DNA of 7,282 nucleotides from an uncultured Ruminococcus sp. (GTDB lineage Bacteria; Bacillota; Clostridia; Oscillospirales; Acutalibacteraceae): positions 1-7,282 of the forward strand of contig CAMKNF010000100.1 in assembly GCA_946414115.1 (NCBI GenBank). The letters are read 5' to 3'. Below, piece by piece: positions 1 through 6,132 of this stretch; position 1 is the stretch's first letter, and each line of letters starts with the position of its first letter. Position numbers and translations under genes: made by a program. The notes below the pieces were generated by a model. The model searched no databases. It was given only the letters and a program-made list of their open reading frames with translations, and was not told the DNA's origin.

Positions 1-1
1 C

Positions 2-1969
2 GTAATAAAGGAACTTGTGGAAAATTCAATAGACGCAGGCGCAAAGAACATCACCGTTGAAATCAAAAACGGCGGAACAACCTTTATGCGTGTCACCGAC
101 GACGGATGCGGAATTTTAAAAGAGGACATCAAGGTAGCCTTTTTAAGACACGCAACGAGCAAGGTTAAATTTGAAAACGACCTTGACTGTATTTCAACAC
201 TCGGTTTCAGGGGTGAAGCACTCGCCTCAATCTGTACAGTTTCAAGGTTACAGCTGATTACGAGAAATAAAAACGAAGAAATCGGTTCAAGCTATGAAAT
301 TGACGGCGGTGAAGAAGTTTCCTTTGATGATGCAGGCTGTCCCATAGGAACAACCTTTATTATCAGGGATTTATTCTTCAACATCCCCGCAAGGGCGAAG
401 TTTCTCAAAAAGGACGTTTCCGAGGGAAACGCAGTATCAAATATTATCGACAAAACAGCACTTTCGCATCCTGAAATTGCATTTACTTACATAAAAGACG
501 GTAAGCAAGCGCTAAAAACCTTTGGTGACGGCAAGCTTATTTCGTCAATCTATTCCGTATTCGGCAAGGATTTTGCAAACGGACTTATTCCCGTTGAATA
601 CGAGCTTGACGCAATAAAAATCAAAGGATACGTTTCAAAGCCTGTCAATTCACGCCCTAACAGAAATATGCAGAATTTCTTTATCAACGGGCGATATGTT
701 AAGACAAGAACTGCAATGGCGGCTATTGAAGAAGCGTTCAAGGGTTCAATAATGGTGGGAAAATTCCCTTCCTGTGTTCTCGGCATTGAACTTCCATTTG
801 AAATGATTGACGTAAATGTTCACCCTGCAAAAATCGAAGTGCGCTTTATTAATGAAAGACCTGTTTTTGACGCTGTTTACCACGCAGTAAAATCTGCGCT
901 TATGAAATTTGACAGCCGCAAAAACGCATCTTTTAAAAATAATGCGGCGTTTAGCGAACGCAGTAATTTCAATCCATTCAATAATGCACAGGCAATACTT
1001 TCAAAGAAGCCTGAAACTCCGAAATCTGCTCCTGCGGTATCTGCAAAACAGGACGTAACGCAGAAGAAAGATTCTTTCAATCCTTTTGAAAGCGTGAGCT
1101 TTAATTCGGAAGAAAATGATAAAACTAAAGAACATAAAAGGAAAAACATAGACAATATAAAGCTTTCCGATTCCGGTAATCCGTTCAGTATTATTACAAA
1201 ACAGGCTGTAAATAATGCCAAAAAAGAGGCTTCATTTAAACCACAACAGCAGATTATTCCGACAATAGTAACAGAGGCTGAACTGGAAATAATAAAGACA
1301 GAAGAAAAAGAATCGGAAAATTCCGTTAAAGAAAATAAAGAATTTGATTTTGTTGATACGGAATCAAATTCTGCTCCTGTTCTTATTAATCAGAATGAAA
1401 CGGAAATCAGATATATAGGTGAAGCATTCGGCACATATATCATTGCCGAAAAGAATAAAAAAGAAATCCTTTTTATTGACAAGCACGCAGCGCATGAGCG
1501 TATGATTTACGAAAAGCTGAAAGCAGAAAAAGCCGCTTCATTTTCGCAGATCCTCCTTCAGCCGATTACAGTAACGCTCGAAAAATCCGAGTATGACGCT
1601 GCAATTAATAACCTTGATATGTTCAAATCCTGCGCTTTTGACGTTGAGGACTTCGGCAACAGTACAGTAATTGTACGAAGTGCGCCGCAGTATCTTGACG
1701 CCGCCGATATTAGTGACTGTATTGCAGAAATGGCTGATTATATTGCAATGGGTAAAAATGATATTTTTACAGAGAAAATGGATTGGTTCTTTCACAATGT
1801 TGCTTGTCGTTCCGCAATAAAAGCGGGGAATAAAAGCACTCCTCAGGAGCTTATTGACATTGTAAAAAAACTTGAAGAAAATCCACAGATTAAGTACTGC
1901 CCTCACGGCAGACCTGTTTGTATAGTTATGACGAAAAATGAAATTGAAAAGCAATTCGGTAGGGTGTGA
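2..1969 (+). CDS. mutL: DNA mismatch repair protein MutL, 5'-partial (endonuclease-type)
   Basis: MutL couples MutS mismatch recognition to strand incision and repair. The frame is open from base 2 and its first residues, VIKELVENSIDAGA, are the GHKL ATPase motif I (catalytic Glu and Mg-binding Asn). By comparison with E. coli MutL about 25 residues lie beyond the contig edge, so the GTG at 17 is an internal valine and not a start. Further N-terminal motifs follow: DDGCGI, GFRGEALASI (from 203), LFFNIPARAKFLK and NVHPAKIEVRF. A low-complexity linker of roughly 150 residues (about 930-1400) leads to the C-terminal dimerisation and nuclease domain. That domain carries DKHAAHERMIYE (1478-1513), fitting the DxHAx2Ex4E metal site, then ACRSA, CPHGRP (1898-1915) and a terminal FGR. 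QILLQP (1547-1564) lies where B. subtilis MutL has its beta-clamp-binding motif. An intact latent endonuclease implies a MutH-independent repair system. The stop lies inside the start region of miaA. Confidence 0.97.
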   Translation, partial: VIKELVENSIDAGAKNITVEIKNGGTTFMRVTDDGCGILKEDIKVAFLRHATSKVKFENDLDCISTLGFRGEALASICTVSRLQLITRNKNEEIGSSYEIDGGEEVSFDDAGCPIGTTFIIRDLFFNIPARAKFLKKDVSEGNAVSNIIDKTALSHPEIAFTYIKDGKQALKTFGDGKLISSIYSVFGKDFANGLIPVEYELDAIKIKGYVSKPVNSRPNRNMQNFFINGRYVKTRTAMAAIEEAFKGSIMVGKFPSCVLGIELPFEMIDVNVHPAKIEVRFINERPVFDAVYHAVKSALMKFDSRKNASFKNNAAFSERSNFNPFNNAQAILSKKPETPKSAPAVSAKQDVTQKKDSFNPFESVSFNSEENDKTKEHKRKNIDNIKLSDSGNPFSIITKQAVNNAKKEASFKPQQQIIPTIVTEAELEIIKTEEKESENSVKENKEFDFVDTESNSAPVLINQNETEIRYIGEAFGTYIIAEKNKKEILFIDKHAAHERMIYEKLKAEKAASFSQILLQPITVTLEKSEYDAAINNLDMFKSCAFDVEDFGNSTVIVRSAPQYLDAADISDCIAEMADYIAMGKNDIFTEKMDWFFHNVACRSAIKAGNKSTPQELIDIVKKLEENPQIKYCPHGRPVCIVMTKNEIEKQFGRV

Positions 1970-2912
1970 TATTCTGGAAAATTCAATTAAAGTTATTTCA
2001 ATTGTCGGTCCTACCGCATCGGGCAAAACAAATCTTGCCGTAAAGCTTGCCCAAAAATTCAACGGTGAAATTGTTTCGGCAGACTCAATGCAGATTTACA
2101 AAGGAATGCAGATTGCTACCGCAAAGCCGACATTTGATGAAACGGAAGGCGTAAAGCATCATCTTATAGACTTTGTTTCGCCTGATGAAACCTATTCTGT
2201 AGCAATGTTCGTAAAGGACGCATCAAAGTGCATAGCCGATATTTATTCAAGAGGAAAGCTTCCTTTTATTGTCGGCGGAACGGGACTATACGTTGATTCA
2301 CTTCTTAATAATATAACTTTCAGTGTGGAACAGCGTGACGAAAAGCTGTCGCTTGAGCTTCGTAAAATTTACGAGGAGCAGGGGATAGATACTCTGCTTA
2401 AAATGCTTTCGGAGTTTGACATAGATTCAGCCAACAGGCTGAAAGCAGAAAGAAACCCTAAAAGAATAATCCGTGCAATTGAATTTTATAAAACAACGGG
2501 TATTACAATTACCGAACAAAATGAAAAGTCAAAGCTTGTAAAAAGCCCTTACAGTCCTGTAAAAATAGGAATTAACTATAAAGACAGGGCAAAGCTTTAT
2601 GAAAGAATAAACAAGCGTGTTGATTTAATGCTTGAAAACGGACTTGTAAATGAAGCAAAGGACGTCCTTTCAAGTAAATTGAGCTTTACATCAATAAAAG
2701 CAATCGGCTACAAAGAACTTCTGCCTTATTTTAACGGTGAAAAAACTCTTGACGAATGTGTAGAAAAGCTTAAAATGGAAACACGCAGATATGCTAAACG
2801 ACAGATTACATGGTTTAAAAGAGATTTGGATATTAACTGGCTTTATGCAGATAAATATAATTCTTTTGAAGAATTACTTGCAGATGCCGTTGAAATAATA
2901 AAAAAAGGATAA
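1938..2912 (+). CDS. miaA: tRNA dimethylallyltransferase MiaA
   Basis: MiaA transfers a dimethylallyl group to N6 of A37 in tRNAs reading UNN codons (the i6A modification), in the cytoplasm. Visible motifs are the P-loop GPTASGKT (residues 24-31 from the ATG at 1938), DSMQIYKG with IATAKP (substrate and tRNA contacts), HHLIDFVSPDETYS, GGTGLYVDSLL, RNPKRIIRAIE, IKAIGYKEL and the C-terminal RRYAKRQITWFKRD. The length is normal for the family (about 310-320 residues). The start is uncertain. The ATG at 1938 overlaps mutL by 32 bases and has no Shine-Dalgarno sequence. A CTG at 1974, seven bases after mutL stops, is preceded by AGGGTG and would give a 313-residue protein beginning MENSIKVISIVGPT, closer to the B. 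subtilis N-terminus. The gene ends four bases before the next one, so the two are probably co-transcribed and translationally coupled. Confidence 0.97.
   Translation: MKLKSNSVGCDILENSIKVISIVGPTASGKTNLAVKLAQKFNGEIVSADSMQIYKGMQIATAKPTFDETEGVKHHLIDFVSPDETYSVAMFVKDASKCIADIYSRGKLPFIVGGTGLYVDSLLNNITFSVEQRDEKLSLELRKIYEEQGIDTLLKMLSEFDIDSANRLKAERNPKRIIRAIEFYKTTGITITEQNEKSKLVKSPYSPVKIGINYKDRAKLYERINKRVDLMLENGLVNEAKDVLSSKLSFTSIKAIGYKELLPYFNGEKTLDECVEKLKMETRRYAKRQITWFKRDLDINWLYADKYNSFEELLADAVEIIKKG
1961..1966 (+). promoter_or_regulatory. Possible ribosome binding site for a CTG start of miaA
   Basis: AGGGTG lies seven bases upstream of the CTG at 1974 and overlaps the last codons of mutL. No comparable purine-rich site precedes the ATG at 1938. 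This is the main reason to doubt the ATG. CTG starts are rare, so the call is tentative. Confidence 0.4.
2905..2909 (+). promoter_or_regulatory. Ribosome binding site of the HlyD-like gene
   Basis: AAGGA sits seven bases ahead of the ATG at 2917 and directly abuts the miaA stop codon. This supports the 2917 start and coupling to miaA. Confidence 0.7.
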
Positions 2913-2916
2913 TTTT

Positions 2917-4200
2917 ATGGATAAATTACTTTTTAAGCGAATACTTGTTTCTGCGCTTACAATTTTAGCGCTTATATATGTAGCTTATCTTCTTATAAGT
3001 GCAAATTTTGATATGTACCCAACTGAAAATGCTGTGCAGACTACAGTGACAAATAAGATTTTTACGAATGCATTTATAATCAGAGATGAAAATGTCATAG
3101 AAAACAATACTTCGGGAGTCCTTTCCTACTCCTGCTATGAGGGCGAAGAGGTTAAGGCAGGCGGTGAGATTGCAAAGATTTATGAAACAGAGGAAGACGC
3201 TCTGGCTCAGACTTCTGCCGCCGCTCTTGAAAAGCAGAAAAACGCTCTTGAAAGTCTTCAAAAGAATAATTCTGTGAACACCGTAGGAATTGACACAATC
3301 AACAATTCGATACATAATAATCTTATAACTTACATTGATGATATTAATAACGGAGAGCTCAATTCCGCTCTTTCGGATTCGTATAATCTGCTTTCTTCAA
3401 TTAACCAGCGCCAGATTTACACAGGTAAATACAAAAACTTCAATTCTGAAATTGCAAGCTTACAGTCGCAAATTGACAGCTTGCGTAATTCTTCGGGTGA
3501 GAGCATCGGTACAATCAAAACCGATAAGGCAGGCTACTTTTCTGAATACTGCGACGGATATGAAAATACAATTAAGTATTCCGATGTTGACAGAATTAAA
3601 CTCAGTGATTTCGAAAACATAAAGAAATCCGAAGTTACTGAGAACACAGCAGGAAAAATCATCAGCAGTTTAAATTGGTATGTTGCGTGCAGGGTATCTG
3701 CTGACGAGGCAACAGAGCTTTCTCTGTGGGACGGAAACGTAACAATTCTGTTTTCAGATGCCGCAACAGACAGCGTGCCTGCATCAATCTACCGAATCCA
3801 TCAGGAAACTCCGGATTCAGACGCCCTTGTTATTCTTGAATGTGACTATATGGACGAGGGTTTAATTGAAGCAAGGCAGGAACCTGTTGAAATCGGACTC
3901 GGCACCTACACCGGACTGCGTATAAGCAAACGTGCAATTCACGATGATTACGTTACAAAAACAACGTATGATGAAAACGACAATAAACATACCGAGAAGA
4001 AAAAGGTACAGGGCGTCTACGTACTTTACGGAAGCGAGGTTCAGTTCAAGCAAATCTCGATTTTATATGCTGAAGACGACTATGTTATCTGCGATACTAC
4101 ACCTGATGAAGACGAATTGTTTAACGGTGAAACAGTTTCGCTTTATGATAAGGTAATATTAAAGGGAGATGATTTGTATGACGGCAAGGTCATTGAGTGA
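2917..4200 (+). CDS. HlyD-like membrane-anchored adaptor (membrane fusion) protein, function unknown
   Basis: The 427-residue protein begins with a short basic stretch and one hydrophobic helix (about residues 9-29), so it is likely anchored in the cytoplasmic membrane with the rest outside. The layout resembles HlyD/MacA-type adaptors. A first lipoyl-like half covers about residues 64-90 (TSGVLSYSCYEGEEVKAGGEIAKIY). A helical, partly coiled-coil insert of about 100 residues follows (92-192, including EIASLQSQIDSLR). The second lipoyl half is near 196-215, then a beta-barrel-like part (about 250-335) and a C-terminal beta domain (365-415, GVYVLYGSEVQFKQISILY). Such adaptors normally bridge an ABC or RND transporter, but no transporter gene lies nearby. 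Its position between miaA and the yggS-sepF block suggests a cell-envelope or division-linked role, which is inference. Its last 23 bases overlap yggS. The family-level call is reasonably secure; the substrate and partner are not known. Confidence 0.8.
   Translation: MDKLLFKRILVSALTILALIYVAYLLISANFDMYPTENAVQTTVTNKIFTNAFIIRDENVIENNTSGVLSYSCYEGEEVKAGGEIAKIYETEEDALAQTSAAALEKQKNALESLQKNNSVNTVGIDTINNSIHNNLITYIDDINNGELNSALSDSYNLLSSINQRQIYTGKYKNFNSEIASLQSQIDSLRNSSGESIGTIKTDKAGYFSEYCDGYENTIKYSDVDRIKLSDFENIKKSEVTENTAGKIISSLNWYVACRVSADEATELSLWDGNVTILFSDAATDSVPASIYRIHQETPDSDALVILECDYMDEGLIEARQEPVEIGLGTYTGLRISKRAIHDDYVTKTTYDENDNKHTEKKKVQGVYVLYGSEVQFKQISILYAEDDYVICDTTPDEDELFNGETVSLYDKVILKGDDLYDGKVIE
4164..4168 (+). 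promoter_or_regulatory. Ribosome binding site deciding the yggS start
   Basis: GGGAG, in the context AAAGGGAG, ends directly at the upstream in-frame ATG (4169), which is too close for initiation there. It lies nine bases before the second ATG at 4178, a normal spacing, so 4178 is preferred. The site is inside the HlyD-like gene. Confidence 0.7.
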
Positions 4201-4891
4201 CGTCGAATACAACTATAAATTAATAAATGAAAGAATCGCCGCAGCTGCACAGAAGGTCGGCAAAAGCAGAGAGGATATAACCTTTCTTGCCGCTACTAAA
4301 ACGGTTGAGCCTGAGGTTATCAATCACGCCATCAGCCTTGGTCTTGACCATATCGGTGAAAACAAGGTACAGGAGCTCTTATCAAAATACGACAGCTACA
4401 ATCTTGAAAATTGTTCCTTGCAGTTTATCGGACATCTCCAGACAAACAAGGTAAGGCAGATTGTAGATAAGGTTGACTTGATTCAGTCTGTTGATTCCGT
4501 AAAGCTTGCCAATGAAATAGCAAAGCAGTCCTTAAAACTTAATAAGACTACAGATATTCTTGTTGAAGTCAACATCGGAAGAGAGGAAAATAAGTCGGGA
4601 GTATACCCCGAAAATCTTGAAGAACTGCTCTGCGAAATATCAAAAATTGAGGGAATTTCGGTTAAAGGACTGATGACTATACCCCCGATTTGTGATAATA
4701 AACATAAAATTTCTAAATATTTTAATAATATGCATAATATATTTATTGACATATCGCAAAAAAAATTAGATAATATAAGTATGACTATTCTTTCAATGGG
4801 AATGTCTGCCGATTATTACGAAGCAATATTGGAAGGCGCAAATATGGTAAGAATAGGTTCGTCGCTTTTTGGCGCAAGAGATTACACATAA
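4178..4891 (+). CDS. yggS: YggS/YlmE-family PLP-binding protein (PLP homeostasis)
   Basis: This is a cytoplasmic, single-domain TIM-barrel PLP carrier of the YggS/PROSC/YlmE family, tied to vitamin B6 homeostasis with knock-on effects on amino-acid pools; no classical enzyme activity is established. The 237-residue length is normal for the family. The PLP lysine is Lys41 in LAATKTV. Other family blocks are HIGENKVQE (58-66), FIGHLQTNK (83-91), VNIGREENKSGV (131-142), GLMTIPP (164-170), LSMGMSADYYEAI (205-217) and the phosphate-binding VRIGSSLFG (224-232). The start at 4178 is chosen over 4169 from ribosome-binding-site spacing. The gene overlaps the HlyD-like gene by 23 bases and stops 18 bases before sepF, matching ylmE next to sepF in B. 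subtilis. Bases 4691-4780 are strikingly AT-rich although the encoded protein looks normal. Confidence 0.95.
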   Translation: MTARSLSDVEYNYKLINERIAAAAQKVGKSREDITFLAATKTVEPEVINHAISLGLDHIGENKVQELLSKYDSYNLENCSLQFIGHLQTNKVRQIVDKVDLIQSVDSVKLANEIAKQSLKLNKTTDILVEVNIGREENKSGVYPENLEELLCEISKIEGISVKGLMTIPPICDNKHKISKYFNNMHNIFIDISQKKLDNISMTILSMGMSADYYEAILEGANMVRIGSSLFGARDYT

Positions 4892-4895
4892 TTTT

Positions 4896-4901
4896 AGGAG
4901 G
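4896..4901 (+). promoter_or_regulatory. Strong ribosome binding site of sepF
   Basis: A perfect AGGAGG lies eight bases before the sepF ATG at 4910, in the short yggS-sepF gap. It is the strongest Shine-Dalgarno sequence in the window. It would fit a high translation rate for an abundant division protein. Confidence 0.85.
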
Positions 4902-4909
4902 AAATATAA

Positions 4910-5386
4910 ATGGCAGGAATTGTTGATAAGTTTAAACGTATGTGGGACGCACCGGACGACGAGTATGAGTACGATGAGTATGGATATGCAGATGAAGGTG
5001 ACGACGGCTACGAAGAAGAACAGCCCGTAAGGGAAAGAGAACGTGACAGAGAAAGAGACAGAGAAGTCGGCGGAAGAAATAAGGTTGTAAATATCAATGC
5101 TACCGCAAAACTTCAGGTTGGTATTTTCAAGCCCGAAAGATTCGGCGAAGAAACACGTTCAATTGCCGATGAGCTTATGAAGACTCATACCGTTGTTCTC
5201 AATCTTGAAGACACAAATAAGGATATGGCAAGAAGAATCCTTGATTTCTTAAGCGGTGTTGCATATGCAAACAGAGGTAAAATCAAGAGAGTCGCTACAA
5301 ATACATACATTATTATTCCGAGTAATGTTGACCTTACAGGCGATGATTTACTCGATGAATTAGAAAACAGCGGTGTATACTTCTGA
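4910..5386 (+). CDS. sepF: Cell division protein SepF
   Basis: SepF binds FtsZ and tethers it to the membrane, forming rings or arcs that support septum formation in Gram-positive bacteria. The first 13 residues (MAGIVDKFKRMWD) form the expected amphipathic membrane-targeting helix. A Tyr- and acid-rich linker (about 15-38) follows, then an alternating-charge tract, RERERDRERDRE (41-52). The conserved C-terminal SepF domain (about 65-145) includes VVNINATAKLQVGIFKPERF, DMARRILDFLSG and a TNTYIIIPSNV strand. At 158 residues the length is normal (B. subtilis SepF is about 150). The gene follows a perfect AGGAGG, ends with TGA immediately followed by TAA, and overlaps ylmH by 14 bases. The neighbour ylmG, which lies between sepF and ylmH in B. 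subtilis, is absent. Confidence 0.97.
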   Translation: MAGIVDKFKRMWDAPDDEYEYDEYGYADEGDDGYEEEQPVRERERDRERDREVGGRNKVVNINATAKLQVGIFKPERFGEETRSIADELMKTHTVVLNLEDTNKDMARRILDFLSGVAYANRGKIKRVATNTYIIIPSNVDLTGDDLLDELENSGVYF

Positions 5387-6119
5387 TAAAGACGAGCTTT
5401 TTTACTCAAAGATTGATGATGCTGTGACCTTGTGTTATACCCGTAAGAAGCCGTATTTCTTTCCGTTTTTAAGCGAACGCAGACAGGCAATAGCTGAAAA
5501 ATATTTAAAGTCAATTTGTTTTGAGAATTTTTGTTTTTTCGGCGGTTGTGAAAATAGCGAACGAAAAATGCTTGCTCTGTGCTATGACGATATTAAACCT
5601 GAATTTCCTGTTTCTGCACTTGAATTTCGCTATCGCAATTGTGATAAGCTCACTCACAGGGATTTTCTCGGTGCTTTGATGTCGCTCGGTATTGAGCGTG
5701 AAACGGTAGGAGATATACTTGTTGAGGACGGAAGAACAATAGTTTTTATTAAAAGCGAGCTTAAAGATTATATTGTTTCTCAGATTTCCAAAATCGGCAA
5801 TGTCGGAGTGAAAATAAGTGACGCTGATTTGTCAAAGCTGCCCAAAGGCAGAGGTGCAGAAGATTTATCGCTTGTTGTTTCATCACTCAGGCTTGATAAT
5901 ATTATTGCAGCCATAACAGGACTCTCTCGGGAAAAGACAAAGTCGCTTATTTTTGCAGGCAACGTCAGTCTAAATTATATTCAAACAATGAACGTCAGTC
6001 AGCTTGTAGCTGAAGGTGACGTACTGATTATTCGAGGTAAAGGAAAATATATTCTGAACGCCGTAATGGGTGAAACTAAAAAAGGGCGAATCAGGATTTC
6101 TCTCATTCATTTTAGATAA
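5373..6119 (+). CDS. ylmH: YlmH-family S4-domain RNA-binding protein
   Basis: YlmH proteins carry a C-terminal S4 RNA-binding domain and are related to RqcP, which acts with RqcH on stalled 50S subunits in ribosome quality control; whether this copy does so is inference. The protein has 248 residues (B. subtilis YlmH about 257). The central block, LTHRDFLGALMSLGIERETVGDILV in two parts (LTHRDFLGALM at 93-103 and GIERETVGDILV at 106-117), is typical of YlmH. The S4 domain occupies about 170-220 (LRLDNIIAAITGLSREKTKS, then a GDVLIIRGKGKY strand). The start is GTG at 5373, the first possible start after an in-frame TAG at 5361. It overlaps sepF by 14 bases and has no clear Shine-Dalgarno sequence, so translation is probably coupled to sepF. 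Six cysteines fall within the first 90 residues. Confidence 0.93.
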   Translation: MYTSDKDELFYSKIDDAVTLCYTRKKPYFFPFLSERRQAIAEKYLKSICFENFCFFGGCENSERKMLALCYDDIKPEFPVSALEFRYRNCDKLTHRDFLGALMSLGIERETVGDILVEDGRTIVFIKSELKDYIVSQISKIGNVGVKISDADLSKLPKGRGAEDLSLVVSSLRLDNIIAAITGLSREKTKSLIFAGNVSLNYIQTMNVSQLVAEGDVLIIRGKGKYILNAVMGETKKGRIRISLIHFR

Positions 6120-6123
6120 GGAG
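6118..6123 (+). promoter_or_regulatory. Ribosome binding site deciding the divIVA start
   Basis: AAGGAG overlaps the ylmH stop codon and lies nine bases before the ATG at 6133. It selects that ATG over the longer in-frame ATG at 6070, which lies inside ylmH and would add 21 residues unlike any DivIVA. Confidence 0.85.
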
Positions 6124-6132
6124 TGCATACAG

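Noticed and set aside
17..19. GTG at 17 as the start of mutL
   Set aside because: It is the Val of the conserved KELVENS motif; the catalytic Glu lies upstream of it and the frame is open to the contig edge.
18..1987. 13-base direct repeat TGGAAAATTCAAT at 18-30 and 1975-1987
   Set aside because: A match of this length is expected by chance in about 7 kb of AT-rich sequence; both copies are ordinary codons for ENSI.
1538..2062. Minus-strand reading frame of 174 codons across the mutL-miaA junction
   Set aside because: It is antisense to two well-supported genes, shows no domain, and its composition is that of a reverse-strand shadow.
3335..3622. Second + strand reading frame inside the HlyD-like gene
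   Set aside because: It is out of frame within a continuous gene, lacks a ribosome binding site and has no recognisable domain.
5381..5390. Programmed frameshift fusing SepF and YlmH
   Set aside because: There is no slippery heptamer, SepF ends with its normal C-terminus, and tandem TGA TAA stops follow; a simple overlap with coupled translation explains it.
5961..6000. 10-base direct repeat AACGTCAGTC at 5961-5970 and 5991-6000
   Set aside because: It encodes two NVS tripeptides in the S4 domain and is too short to indicate a mobile or regulatory element.
6070..6132. Longer DivIVA starting at the ATG at 6070
   Set aside because: The extra 21 residues come from the ylmH 3' end in another frame, and AAGGAG plus the family N-terminus point to 6133.
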